Below are positions 12,998-24,925 of a stretch of 64,000 bases of DNA, piece by piece. Made by a program: the position numbers and the translations under genes. The notes under the pieces were generated by a model. It did no database searches. It saw only the letters and a list, made by a program, of their open reading frames with translations, and was not told the origin of the DNA. Every line of letters begins with the position of its first letter. Position 1 is the stretch's first letter. The stretch comes from Macrobrachium rosenbergii. Its lineage: Eukaryota > Arthropoda > Malacostraca > Decapoda > Palaemonidae. Where the stretch lies: positions 2,017,969 through 2,081,968 of the forward strand of contig NC_089767.1 in NCBI RefSeq assembly GCF_040412425.1. The letters are read 5' to 3'.

Positions 12998-13243
12998 TTG
13001 CTAGTCGGCTGGTATAGTGGTTAGTGTCGTGGCATGCCACTCAGATGTCGTGGGTTCACGTCTCCCCCACGGGGATGAAAAATCACTGGCTTTGTATCAT
13101 GATCAGTTACTGCTGCAGTGTGGGGTCTGCGGTGGGAGGTTGAAGCCAACATTCTTTTTAAGCTTGAATTTCAAGTCAATGGCCCCTTGGGTGTGCTTGT
13201 TCCATGTGAATAAGTTTCATCTACTGAAATACTAATAATAATT
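12998..13243 (+). mobile_element. tRNA-derived SINE with LINE-shared 3' tail
   Basis: The head has a perfect Pol III A box TGGTATAGTGG (13010-13020) and a B box GGTTCACGTCT (13053-13063). The 3' part, from AGCTTGAATTTCAAGTCAAT (about 13161) through TGCTTGTTCCATGTGAAT to a short TAATAAT tail, matches the 3' ends of the LINE copies at 28.5, 43.2 and 43.9 kb almost base for base. This is the expected design of a SINE that borrows a partner LINE's reverse transcriptase. Confidence 0.8.
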
Positions 13244-13628
13244 TAAATCATCTATAAAACCTAATGAGTTTTTAACCTGTTTCTGTTGTAAGGGCCCAAT
13301 CACCTCCAGATTGTAGGGTGCTGTCCACAGAAAAATGCAGAATCTGTCAGTTTCCATTTAAGAAGAAAGAACAGGTTTAAAAAAACTGCAAAATTCCCGA
13401 ACTCAAAATCACAGGCGTAAAAGTCTGGAGAATCTTAAATTGAAATCTTGGCCTGGAAGGCGAAGACCTTGCAAGCTGTAATGCACAGAAGCAGAGGTGT
13501 TGTGAGATGTTCCGTAAGTGCACCAGTTCACAACTGGCTCGGTGAACCATTTTGTAAGACAGGTATACATACAAACCACATGATTATGATCACACTGACA
13601 CGTGATTTATATAATGCAACTTCACCAT
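13244..13628. other. No gene seen
   Basis: Low-copy sequence between two SINEs with no supported feature. Confidence 0.45.
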
Positions 13629-13878
13629 AGGAACTGGAACTGGAATATAAAATTTAGGCCATAGGCCAAGCGCTGGGACCTATGAGGTCATTCAGCGCTG
13701 AAAGGGAAACTGAGAGTAAAAAGGTTTTAAAGTTGTAATAGGAGGAGGTGCAGTAAGAGGAATGAAAGGGGTTGCAGCTAGAGGGCGAAGAGACGCTGCA
13801 TGGAACCTTAAGTAATGCCTACATTGCACTGCGTGAGGTACACTAATGGCACACCACCCGGCGCCCCCCCTTAAGGGA
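13629..13878 (-). mobile_element. Family A SINE, copy 2
   Basis: The plus strand reads GGAACTGGAACTGGAATATA then AATTTAGGCC...AAGCGCTGGGACCTATGAGG, so the pentamer tail is on the left. A possible duplication is ACCATAGGAAC (left) against ACCACAGGGAC (right of the element), with two mismatches. Confidence 0.8.
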
Positions 13879-14190
13879 ACTCTACCACAGGGACAATGAA
13901 ACACTGGGTGTAAATCTTGACCAGTTTTGGCTTAAGACATTTTCCAAGGACTGGGACTTAGTAGTGGAAATTTACAATACATACGCTAGAGGGACAGCAT
14001 GGAAACCGGTATTCACACCTGACAGGTGGGAGTGGGTGTGGCTGTAACACTCATTAGTGTTAGAGGTCATCTGCTCTATTTACGAATCTTTTTACCCACA
14101 CGTGTCTACACAGACTTCCTCAAGAATTTATAATGTATGGATAGATAAAGTGCAGACACAAATACGCATGTTATCTTACCAATTATTTAT

Positions 14191-14494
14191 ACCATAGAAT
14201 TTAGGCCAAATGCCAAGCGCTGGGACCTATGAGGTCACTCAGCACTGAAAGGGAAATTGAGAGTAAAAGGTTTGAAAGGTGTAACAGGAGGGAAAACTTC
14301 GCAGTTGCCCTCTGGAACATTGTTAGAGAGCGTGGAAAGCCAGATGGAAGAAAGAGAATATGAACGGAGGAGGTACAGTAAAAGGAATGAAAGGAGTTCC
14401 AGCTAAAGGGCCGACGGGACGCTGCAGAGAACCTTCAGTGATGACTACAGTGCACACCACGTGAGATGCACTGTCGGAACTACTCCCGTAAGGG
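14191..14494 (-). mobile_element. Family A SINE, copy 3
   Basis: This copy runs from ATAGAATTTAGGCC to the CTCCCGTAAGGGG end. No clear target duplication. Confidence 0.85.
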
Positions 14495-14611
14495 GCTTTC
14501 CTGTACATTGCCAGCATGGCGCTGGACAGTATTGTACTTCTGTTACGTCGCTTGACTGGCCCGCTGGATTCTTTGTTTACGCAAACCGGAACCTGTTTTG
14601 CATCTTCTTTT

Positions 14612-14645
<34 letters not shown>

Positions 14646-15024
14646 GAGAGAGAGAATCCATCGAAATGGGATTACACGGTGCGTATCAACTCGATCCTTT
14701 AAAACAATAGACTTCTCGAGTCCAACCTCAAGTTTGTAGGTATTTCGCGTTCAAATCCGCCTCTGGAACTTCAGCAGTCCCTGGGATTACTTGCTTGCTT
14801 GTCCACTCATTTCTTCACTGATGCATTGGTTTTATTTTCATTTATTTCGTCTGTTTTAGAGAGTAGGATTTTCTCTTTTGCACTCGCCACCTCTGAACAG
14901 TGAGAAACTGGGCATATTTTTTCTACATGTTGATTGTTATATATCAGTCAGTACCGTTTTTCCAGCCATAAACCATTTCTTTTTGAAATATACTATTTAA
15001 TCTGTTTAAGGTAGCATAACATGG
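14495..15024. other. No gene seen
   Basis: Low-copy sequence containing a short (ACAG)n/(AG)n block at about 14610-14655. Confidence 0.45.
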
Positions 15025-15320
15025 GTACGAATAGAATCCAGACTTTAGGCCAAAGGCTATGCGCTGGGACCTATAAGGTCATTCAGCGCTGAATTGGAAA
15101 TTAATAGTAAAAAGTTGTGAAAAGTGTAACAGAAGGAAAACCTCGCAGTTGCACTAAGAATCAATTGTTAGGAGAGGGTGGAAAATATGATGGAAGAAAG
15201 AGACTATGAACGGAGGTACATTAAAAGGAATGAAAGGAGTTACAGCTTGGGGACGAAGGGACGCTGCAAAGAACCTGTGAGTAATACTTACAGTGCACCG
15301 CGTGTGGGTGTGCACTGATG
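15025..15320 (-). mobile_element. Family A SINE, copy 4
   Basis: This copy runs from CCAGACTTTAGGCC to about GTGCACTGATG. The CCCC...GGGG end present in most copies is missing here. Confidence 0.8.
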
Positions 15321-15609
15321 AGAAATTAAAGCAACATTTAATTCCACTTACTGAAGCCATATGCAGAGGGTCAAGAGATCATCAGACCTGATTGATTTCG
15401 TCTAGAGTGGTTTCATTTTCAAATGATGGCTGTTGTTGTTGTCAGAGCATTAGTCGCTGATAGAACTGATGGACTATGACCCATCAGCTCAGGTTGTGTA
15501 TTGGTACCGTCGTCCGCTGGGTCAAGAAAAAGGGAATGGGGCAAGCAACTGGGAATCTGCCCTTTCTTGGTCACCCCTCAGATGGGAAATATGCGAATGG
15601 GGACTACTC

Positions 15610-15770
<161 letters not shown>

Positions 15771-16140
15771 CTGCGTGTAATTCAAGAGTCCAGTATTCAT
15801 CTCATTACATGTCAGCCCAACCGTCACGAATCAGATCGCATACCTCATTTGACTTGAAGAATGCCGCTGATTGGCTCAAAACCCACTCAATCAATCAGAG
15901 GATCTACCTGAAGAAGTGCAGGTGTATTTCCCCCAACGAGAGACCCGGAATCGGCTACTGATGACGAGCCGGTTCGAGACAACTAGGCCTTCTTAATACC
16001 TTCGTCGAAATGACTGCTGCAGCATTACGCTTCTGTTGTCACGACAAACACTTAGTAGACTGCATTGTCTGCGTCGATTGGCTTATGAGAGAATATCAAA
16101 GGATTCGCCAGGACAAACAGTCTGAAAGGTAATGGTTACG

Positions 16141-16143
<3 letters not shown>
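15771..16143. other. No gene seen
   Basis: Low-copy sequence of mixed composition, without a supported gene. Confidence 0.45.
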
Positions 16144-16197
<54 letters not shown>

Positions 16198-16221
16198 GAG
16201 GAGGAGGAGGAGGAGGAGGAG
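16144..16221. repeat. (AG)n(GGA)n microsatellite
   Basis: About 50 bases of AG followed by nine or ten GGA units. Confidence 0.97.
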
Positions 16222-16535
16222 GTTTAGTGCTGCAAAAATATTTTGTAAGTCGAGAAGGAGAAGAGTGAAAATTCTGTACTAGGAGACAGACAGACAGATA
16301 GATATAGGTGTTTTTAAAAAATGTCTTAGTTCTCTTTTATTTCTGTAAAGCGCTTTGAATAAAAAAAAACTGTTCTTTTGTTACTCATTTCATTGTTACC
16401 ATTAGCATTAACAAGTGTGTGTGTACGCCTTTTGTTAGCATTATATAATAGAAGTTCAGTTTAATCGTGCATAGGAAACTCACTTCCTTTGTTTCCTATA
16501 TTCAGTTCCTCCTCAGCTGTAATGACATTTCAGTC
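16222..16535. other. No gene seen
   Basis: AT-rich low-copy sequence. Confidence 0.45.
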
Positions 16536-16622
16536 AATGGAAAAATAAAGTCCGCAGTACTATGTATGTACTGTATATAGCAATATACATACATACTATT
16601 GCCGCCTTTATTTTTCCATTTA
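16536..16622. repeat. Foldback hairpin (small MITE-like)
   Basis: The arms are TGGAAAAATAAAG followed by GTACTATGTATGTA on the left, and TACATACATACTATTG followed by CTTTATTTTTCCA on the right. They form a nearly complete palindrome of about 87 bases. No target duplication was recognised. Confidence 0.65.
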
Positions 16623-16955
16623 AGGTCCCGAGAAAGTGACGATATCAAATATTTCAGTCAATATTGGGGTAGCTTGTAAAACTTTACTCTCAAGGATCAA
16701 TAATCTGTTCTCCAGCTGACTTGGACAGAGAATTTGACACTATTCGTGAACAAGCTACCCAGCCAGCTACTTTCCCTGACCTATGTTATCGCAAAAGCTG
16801 TCTAAAAAGCCATTAAATAAATATTTTCGAAGCTGTGAAACCACGCCATTATGTTGTATTAAAGTTTACTAGTTGTATTATTTTACAGTGATCTCAGCAC
16901 TCCCTCAGATCCTTGTAAGAAGTCCCATGTACAGACCAGACTTAACTATAATTAA

Positions 16956-17346
16956 CAAGTAAAACATGCGCCGAAGTTTCTTCGGCGCAATCGAGTGTTC
17001 TGTACATCATATAAACAAAGCCACCGAAAACAGATCTAGCTTTTAGTGGTCTCGGTATAATGCTGTATGAGCCGCGGCCCATGAAACTTTAACCACGGCC
17101 CGGTGGTGGCCCGGCCTATATCGTTGCCAGACGCACAGTTATGGCTAACCGTAACCTTAAATAAAATAAAAACTACTGAGGCTAGAGAGCTGCAGTTCGT
17201 TATGTTTGATGATTGGAGGGTGGATGATCAGCATACCAATTTGCAGTCCTGTAGCCTCGGTAGTTTTTAAAATCTGAAGCGGACGGAAAAAGTACGGACG
17301 GGAGGCAGAGTCATCTGAATAGTTTTCTTTTACAGAAAACTAAAAA
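16956..17346 (-). repeat. Family B multi-hairpin element, copy 3
   Basis: Reverse-oriented, essentially full-length. The terminal hairpin GCGCCGAAG/CTTCGGCGC is intact at about 16968-16989. Confidence 0.85.
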
Positions 17347-17654
17347 CCTGACCCCCACCAAGAAAATTCTGTCTTCGAGAATCTGTTCCTCCTTCAAGAA
17401 GTGAATTTTGTTGGGTTCATATTTAATTTTTCAGGATGTTTAGAAAAACTTTCAGGAGAAATTTAGACATTTTCATATAATAATTTTTAGTGTTAAAATC
17501 CCTGCAGAAGAATTTTTATATTTATGAACATTGCACGACTATTTTGAAGATTATAACATTATATTTTGCTAGTATTTAGAACTTTACACTGAATAATTGG
17601 GGTATATTTTAATGGTGTTTGGGGGATAAAATTTGGCCTTTAGGAAAGTTTTTT
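17347..17654. other. No gene seen
   Basis: AT-rich low-copy sequence leading into the pyrimidine-rich minisatellite. Confidence 0.45.
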
Positions 17655-18710
17655 GGGCTCATTTACCTTTTTTATGCTCATTTAACTTTTTTTTTTTTGC
17701 TCATAAACTCCTTTTTTATTTGTCTATTTACCTAATTTTTTCTTTGTTCATTTATCTCATGATTTTTTCATTTACTCATTTACATAACTAGTTTTTTTCT
17801 TTGTTCATTTAATTCATTTTTTCTCTTCCTCGTTAAATTAATTTTATTTTTTATTTTCATTATCTTTTATTTGCTAATTCAGGTTATTTTTCTTTTTTCT
17901 CTTTTGCTCATTCAACTCATTTTTTTTCTTTTGCTCATTCAATTAATTTTTCTTTTTTTCTTTTGCTCATTCAACTCATTTTTATTCTTTTTTCTTATGC
18001 TCATTTACCTCATTTTTCTTTTTTTCTCTTGCTCATTCAACTCATTTTTATTTTTCTTCTCATTTAGCACATTTTTTGTTCATTTAACTTTTTTTCTCTT
18101 GTTCATTTAACTCGATTTCCATTTTTTCGTTCATTTAACTAATTTCCTTTTTTTATTTTGTTCATTTAACTCATTTCCATTTTTTTCTTTTCATTTAACT
18201 TATTTCCATTTTTTGTTCATTTAACTCATTTCCAATTTTTTTATTATGCTCATTTATCTCATTTCCATTTTTTTATTTTCTTCATTTAACTCACTTCCAC
18301 TTCTTCTTTTGTTCATATAACTCATTTCCATTTTGTTTGTACATTTAACTTAATTCCTTTTTTTTTGTTCATTCAACTCATTTCCATTTTTTGTTCACTT
18401 AACTCATTTCCATTTTTCATTTTGTTCATTTAACTCATTTCCATTTTTTCTTTTTTCATGTAACGCATTTACATTTTTTTACTTTTGTTTATTTAACTCT
18501 TTTCCATTTTTCTTTTGCTCATTTAACTCATTTCCATTTTTTCTTTTCATTTATCTCATTTCCATTTTTCTTTTCATTTCCATTCTTTTTTCTTTTCATT
18601 TAACTCATTTCCATTTTTGGTTTGCTCATTTAACTCATTTTTATATTTTTTTTCTTATTTTTATTTAACTCCATTTATTTTTCTTTTGCTCATGTAACTC
18701 ATTTTGTATA
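17655..18710 (+). repeat. Pyrimidine-rich minisatellite upstream of exon
   Basis: About one kilobase is built from irregular repeats of roughly 30 bases on the pattern TTCATTTAACTCATTTCC followed by a T-rich run ending TTTTG. The plus strand is almost purine-free apart from the A residues in the unit. It ends about 16 bases before the splice acceptor of the signal-peptide exon and so merges with that exon's polypyrimidine tract. Confidence 0.9.
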
Positions 18711-18732
18711 TTTTTTCTGCCCACAGAGTAAG

Positions 18733-18886
18733 ATGACCCTGATGCTGCTAATGCACATCCTTCTAGTGGGCGGAGCGTCTTTGACCCAGGCCACGCCCAC
18801 GCCCACCACCAGACCGACTCCACCAGCAGCTGCAGAGGCACAAAGGCCAAACGTAGTAGGCCTACCCCATGGAGAACACCAACTAG
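18733..18886 (+). CDS. Neuropeptide precursor, signal-peptide exon
   Basis: The ATG at 18733 opens MTLMLLMHILLVGGASLTQA, a typical secretory signal peptide with a hydrophobic core and a likely cut after the last A. A Pro/Thr-rich spacer and the tail LPHGEHQL follow. The frame stays open for 51 codons plus one base (G) to a consensus donor, AG|GTGAGA, at 18886/18887. A pyrimidine tract and CCCACAG acceptor sit just upstream (exon start 18727), so the ATG is six bases into the exon and a 5' UTR exon must lie further upstream. The leftover G joins GA at 49458 to make Gly in the exact frame of the large exon. That phase match, the signal peptide and the lack of any other signal sequence for the downstream prohormone support the link. 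An intermediate exon of in-phase length cannot be excluded. Confidence 0.82.
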
Positions 18887-18894
18887 GTGAGATT

Positions 18895-19500
18895 TAAATG
18901 TTGTTTTCCCTTTCTTTTCTCTCATTTTAAATTGTGCTGTTTTCCTCTATTGTCTTTCATTTTTTATTGTGTTGTTTTCATTTCCTTTCTCTCATTTTTA
19001 ATTGTGTCGTATTCCTTTCTTTTCTCTCATTTTTAATTGTGTTGTTTTCCTTTCTTTTCTCTCATTTTAATTGTGTTGTTTTCTTTTTCTCTCGCTTTAA
19101 ACTGTGTTGTTTTCCTTTCTTTTCTCTCACTTTTAATTGTGTTGTTTTCCTTTCTTTTCTCTCATTTTAATTATATTGTTTTCCTTTCTCTTTTCTCATT
19201 TTTAATTATGTTGTTTTCCTTTCTCTCATGTTTGTGTTTTCTTTTTTCTCTCGCTTTAAACTGTGTTGTTTTCCTTTCTTTTCTCTCATTTTTAATTGTG
19301 TTTTCCTTTCTTTTCTCTCATTTTTAATTATATTGTTTTCCTTTCTCTTTTCTCATTTTTAATGGCGTTGATTTCCTTTCTCTTTTCTCATTTTTAATTA
19401 TGTTGTTCTTTCTGTTCTCTCACTATTAATTATGTTGTTTTTCTTTCTCTTTTCTCAGTTTTAGTTGTGTTGTTTTCCTTTCTTTTTTTCTCACTTTTTC
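18895..19500 (+). repeat. Pyrimidine-rich minisatellite downstream of exon
   Basis: About sixteen imperfect copies of a unit near 35 bases, CTTTCTTTTCTCTCATTTTT then AATTGTGTTGTTTTC, start nine bases after the splice donor. The unit differs from that of the upstream array, so the two arrays arose separately on either side of a 160-base exon. Confidence 0.9.
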
Positions 19501-19606
19501 CTTTGTATTCTTTGCAAGTTTCTGTTTATGCTGTTCTTATCATCAACCTTCTTCCATTAGTTTGTTAGTATTGGCCTCTTGAGTTGTTCTGCTACACGGC
19601 ACTCAG

Positions 19607-19608
<2 letters not shown>

Positions 19609-19661
<53 letters not shown>

Positions 19662-19706
19662 ATTCTGTAATGTACATTTCAAGTTTTTTCAGGTTTTGTG
19701 TTATGC

Positions 19707-19781
<75 letters not shown>

Positions 19782-19840
19782 CTCGTCATTTAATTCTGTA
19801 TTGTACATTTCAAGTTTTTTCACGTTTTGTGTAATGCGCA

Positions 19841-19897
<57 letters not shown>

Positions 19898-19905
19898 AAT
19901 CATAA
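19609..19905. repeat. (CT)n blocks alternating with a ~57-bp unit
   Basis: Three CT tracts (about 19612-19655, 19711-19777 and 19843-19895) are separated by two copies of a unit containing TTTAATTCTGTA, TGTACATTTCAAG and TGCGCAT. The unit and the microsatellite were duplicated together. Confidence 0.9.
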
Positions 19906-19993
19906 ACATTTAAGTTCAGTATAGTTTTCTATGTACATTTTTTGAAATCAGTTTATTTAGGAAAGTCTAATTAAGATTTTCTGAATGCAAATC

Positions 19994-20190
<197 letters not shown>

Positions 20191-20471
20191 TATATATAAT
20201 TTGCATTGAGAAATATATATATTATATATATTTGCTTTCAATCTCTCGTTAAAGATAGGCCTATGATTGTGTCATATTTATAAAAACATTCTAAAGATTA
20301 TCAATGCAAATTTATATATATATTATATATATTTGTGTGTATACATATATACATATATTTGACTTCAATCTCTCGTTAAATATAGACCTATGTTTGTGTC
20401 ATGTTTAAATAATCTGGTTAAAGAATTCCATCACAAGTTTCTTTATATTTTTTACCCCAGAACATAGTTTA
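20191..20471. repeat. Tandem duplication of a ~128-bp unit
   Basis: TTTCAATCTCTCGTTAAAGA...GTGTCATATTTA at about 20232-20280 recurs as CTTCAATCTCTCGTTAAATA...GTGTCATGTTTA at about 20364-20408. No gene. Confidence 0.65.
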
Positions 20472-20479
20472 TGTTTTTG

Positions 20480-20774
20480 AATTGAATTGAGTATAGAATT
20501 TAGGCCAAAGGCCAAGCACTGGGACCTATGAGGTCATTCAGAGATGAAAGGGAAATTGGCAGTAAAAAGGAAAACCTCGCAGTTGCACTATGAATCAATT
20601 GCTAGGAGAGGGTGGAAAGTAAGATGGAAGAAAGAGAATATGAAAGGAGGTACAGTAAAAGGAAAGAAAGGGGTTGCAGTTAGGGTCCGAAGGGATGCTG
20701 CAAAGAACCTTAAGTAATCCTTACAGTGCACCGCATGAGGTGCACTGACGGCTCAGCCCCCCTGTGGGGACCTG
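20480..20774 (-). mobile_element. Family A SINE, copy 5, with target duplication
   Basis: The tail end AATTGAATTGAG is on the left. Flanking TGTTTTTG occurs at 20472-20479 and 20775-20782. Confidence 0.82.
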
Positions 20775-21091
20775 TGTTTTTGTTGTTACCGTAAAAAAAA
20801 AAAAAAAGGACCGGAACTATGTTGTTTTGGTGTTAGCGTAAAAAAGGACCGGAAATCTATTTGTGTCCGTAAGCGTTAGAAAAACAATATGAATAGGCCT
20901 AATCCCAAAGAATAATAGGAGCCTCCAGTATAGTGAGCGACTGGAGGCGAGTCGCATTTATCTCAGCCAAAGTTGTTCGTTGCTGTAGAGGTAAGATAAT
21001 TGTAATCTCGCTTCGTGGGTTGTTCGTCTGTATAGATTACTAGCTGACTAACCAGACGCTGCCCGGGGTAACTCTGAATGACAAAATATCT

Positions 21092-21096
<5 letters not shown>
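20775..21096. other. No gene seen
   Basis: Low-copy sequence including a short A run. GTTAGCGTAAAAAAGGACCG and a diverged second copy of it lie near 20785-20840. Confidence 0.4.

Positions 21097-21159
<63 letters not shown>
21097..21159. repeat. (CT)n microsatellite
   Basis: An uninterrupted CT tract of about 63 bases. Confidence 0.98.
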
Positions 21160-21162
<3 letters not shown>

Positions 21163-21480
21163 CCCTTCCCAACCCCCTTTGGTGCCAGTGATGTCTTACC
21201 CCCACAGTATTCTTTTCCAGATAGTAAGTCATTTGTTTACCAAAATTAGATATGATAAATTCATAAAGTCTAGTTAGTTACTAAGTCTACGGGCAGAACT
21301 AGCCCCGTTCGGGAAACCAAGCCCTTCCCTTGGTGATATCGTACCGCCACAGTGCTGCTTTCTAGATAGCAAGTCATATATGTATACCAAGTTTGGTTGA
21401 AATTGCTCAGTGCATTTCAAAGTTATGCTGGCACATACACACATACTGTACATACATACAACCATTTTTATATATTATAT
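21160..21480. repeat. Interspersed repeat with two diverged subunits
   Basis: The segment around GATGTCTTACCCCCACAG...GATAGTAAGTCAT (about 21189-21230) is echoed by GATATCGTACCGCCACAG...GATAGCAAGTCAT (about 21333-21378). It ends ACCAAGTTTGGTTGAAATTG...ACACATAC before an AT-rich tail. That ending resembles the 3' ends of RTE-type elements, but only in general style. Confidence 0.45.
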
Positions 21481-21630
21481 ACAGATTCAGGAACTTATAC
21501 AATTGTCAATACATATAGCTCATATAAAAGGGTCTAATTTTTAGTTATAGTATTATCTTCAGCACTTTGTTTTATTGTCCTTAGAAACTGAGAAAATTAT
21601 ATGAGCACTTCCAGTATATATATGTATATG

Positions 21631-21632
<2 letters not shown>

Positions 21633-21681
<49 letters not shown>
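21633..21681. repeat. (AT)n microsatellite
   Basis: About 49 bases of AT repeat. Confidence 0.97.
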
Positions 21682-21688
<7 letters not shown>

Positions 21689-21717
21689 TTGTAGACAAAG
21701 GTCAAAGGAGAATGCAG

Positions 21718-22080
21718 TACATGTTACATTAGTAAATAAATTATAAATATTAAAACATAAAAAATAAAAAATATATTATAATTTTTTTATAAAAATATAA
21801 AGTGACCTAAAACTCACAAGGACAGAATATAAAAGATCTTAGATTGATGAGGAAGGGCAACATGTTTAAACACAGATGTATTCAGTTTGTCTGTATTTAA
21901 GTATGTTGTTTGTTTTAACTCTTTTGTTTCTCAGTACATCTGTGTTTAAACATATTGTCCTTCCAAATCAATCTAAGATCTGTTATACTCTGTCCTTGTG
22001 GGTTTTAGTTCACTTTGTATTTTTATTAAAAAATTAAGTTTTCCCTTTTTTATGATTTAATATTTATATATGCATTGCAC
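21718..22080. repeat. Long foldback element (MITE-like)
   Basis: The best-paired arm is AAAGTGACCTAAAACTCACA then AGGACAGAATATAAAAGATC (from about 21799), against GATCTGTTATACTCTGTCCT then TGTGGGTTTTAGTTCACTTT (to about 22016). Pairing continues outward through AT-rich sequence to about 21718 and 22080, and inward through ACATCTGTGTTTAAACAT. It is non-coding and no target duplication was identified. Confidence 0.75.
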
Positions 22081-22152
22081 TTTATTATTGTAGATATCCC
22101 TGAAGATGTGATTGAGAATCACGAAACGTTGGAATGAATGGTTTATGACATG

Positions 22153-22675
<523 letters not shown>

Positions 22676-22972
22676 ACTGGAAGCGGGATATAAAATTTAG
22701 GCCGAAGGCCAAGCGCTGGGACCTGTGATGAGGTCATTTAGCGCTGAAAGGGAAATTGAGAGTAAAGAAGGTTTAAAAGGTGTAACGGGAGGAAGCCCTC
22801 GCAGTTGCACTATGAAGCAACTGTTAGGAGGGATGGAAAGTAAGGTGGAAGAAAGAGAATATGAACGGAGGTACAGTAAAAGGAATGAAAGGGGTTGCAA
22901 AGAACCTTAACTAGTGCCTACAGTGCATCGCATGAGGTGCATTAATGGCATTAACCCCACAGGAGGTGTTTA
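22676..22972 (-). mobile_element. Family A SINE, copy 6
   Basis: This copy runs from GGGATATAAAATTTAGGCCG to CCCCACAGGAGG. It lacks about 15 bases near the GGGGTTGCA region compared with other copies. Confidence 0.82.
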
Positions 22973-23614
22973 TTACATTAAAGCAGATTCAAGATTCCTG
23001 GTTTAATTGTGTTTACATCTTGTTATTACACTGTTATGGAATCAATCAGTCCTATGTGATTTTCACTTAAAGGCATAAAATGAGCATTATTTATCGGCTC
23101 ATTTTAACTGAATATTTCTGTTCGCTTGTTCCGACGTTTAATTCCATACTTGGCTGGCCACAATCACAGTCCATAAATGGGATAACAATCCCTTTACAGT
23201 ATCAAAAAGGTGATGTGGAGTGTCACTGAATTTTTCAGATGAAAAAAGGGAAGGTTCTATAGACAAAGCAATTGGCTTAGTTTAAATAGGAAAAGATGAA
23301 CCAATATCCTAAAGCACACAAAATTTCTCCGCTCACATTTTTAACTGGAAAATTCATCGTAGTCTTTGTATTTTCCCCTTTTTTCCTGTGTGTGTGTGTG
23401 TTGTGTGTGTTTGCGCGCACGCATGTGTATGAATCTATCTTGGGTGCCTAACATATGAAAAACTTGTGAGAAAGACTGTGATGATGCTTTAGAGTACAAA
23501 TGAGTTAATCCAATAATTAAGACTAAGTGTAGCAGAGTGAAAAGTTGCACTGTTTAATGTTAAGCAGCATAAAGAACAAGAGTGAAAGAGTGATTTTTTT
23601 TAGCCTGTTTGGGA
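22973..23614. other. No gene seen
   Basis: AT-rich low-copy sequence with a short (TG)n run near 23390-23410. Confidence 0.45.
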
Positions 23615-23796
23615 TTTGAGAATGAGGAAGGGTGATTTTGCTAGGTGACTTGAACGCAATTTTAGGCAACAGATAAAGAAGTTATTTAGGCGTTAGTTAT
23701 GGACTTTCTGGAAGTAATGGGTCTTGAGGAAATGTGTTCGGGAAGAGTCTGATTATCAGGATTATGTGATTCCTTAAAATTAATAATTTCATTGTT

Positions 23797-24104
23797 CTTG
23801 AATTGAATATAGAATTTTGGCCAAAGGCCAAACGCTGGGACCTACGAGGTCGTTCAGCGCTGAAATGGAAATTGACAGTAAAAGGTTTGAAAGGTTTAAC
23901 AGGAGGAAAATCTCAAAGCAGTTGCACTGTGAATCAATTGTTAGGAGAGGGTGGAGAGTTAGATGGAACAGAATATAAAAGGATGTACAGTAAAAGGAAC
24001 GAAAGGGGTTGCAGCTAGGGGCCGAAGGCACGCTGCAAAGAACCTTAAGTAATGCCTACATTGCACCACATGAGGTGCACTGGCGGCACTGCCCCACTAC
24101 GGGG
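23797..24104 (-). mobile_element. Family A SINE, copy 7
   Basis: This copy runs from GAATTGAATATAGAATTTTG to CCCCACTACGGGG. The flanks ATTGTTCTTG and AGTATTCTTG may be a worn target duplication. It is inserted in the decayed LINE. Confidence 0.82.
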
Positions 24105-24925
24105 TCTTCAGTATTCTTGTGAGAGAAAATATTGTCGAGGGAAAATGTGTTAGCAGAGAATAAGTGTAAGAGAAGAGAGTTGGCATCTGTCTCATCATTA
24201 TCTAGCTGAATAGAAGGTGAAACTAGATAGATATTTTAGTCGTCGGAGAAGGGTTGAAAATATGGCCTTAAATGTAATGAAGTCAAGAAAATTTATAAAT
24301 ATTCAAAAGGAGAACTGGAAAATGGACTATGCTTATAGGAACTGAAGTGGATGAAGAGCAAAATTCAAGAAATAGGTCAAACAATCATTATGGAAAGTTT
24401 CTGGGAATAGGGGGAAAGGAAGAAAGAATAAAAGCAACAATTGTTCGGCTTCTGAACTTGGAGAGTTAGTGGAGGAAAAAGGGAGATGTAATTTGGGCCG
24501 TTAATACATTGAAGAATTAAAGGGCTCCATGAGTTGATAGAATTTGAAGATGCTGTGGAATAGTGGTAAAAGTGTGACTGAGCAGTTTTTCGTGTTGTGC
24601 AAAGTGTTTCTGGATGAGGAAAATATTTGATTAAATGAGAATCATTTTTACTGAATAAAGGTAATGGTGATGAAAGCAGCTAAACAAGCTACAGGGACAC
24701 AGCACTAATTAGTATACCAGGAAAAAGCAGGGTGGTTTTAGATAGATAAGAGGGTGTGAGGACCAAGTGTTCATCAGGAAAGCCATGAGAGGAGTTGGAA
24801 AGTTTTAGGGAAACTTTATGTATGACACATGTCAACCCATATGATACGTGAAATGTAAGCGATAAGGATGCAAAGGAGACTGAATGGGGTAGAACATAAT
24901 TTGTTGGGAGGGATTAAAGTTCTTT

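Noticed and set aside
13005..13075. Possible tRNA gene
   Set aside because: The A and B boxes are good, but acceptor and anticodon stems do not pair and the sequence continues into a LINE-like tail, so it is a SINE.
17655..18110. Phe/Leu-rich hydrophobic frames around 17.9 and 19.0 kb
   Set aside because: They are translations of the pyrimidine-rich minisatellites.
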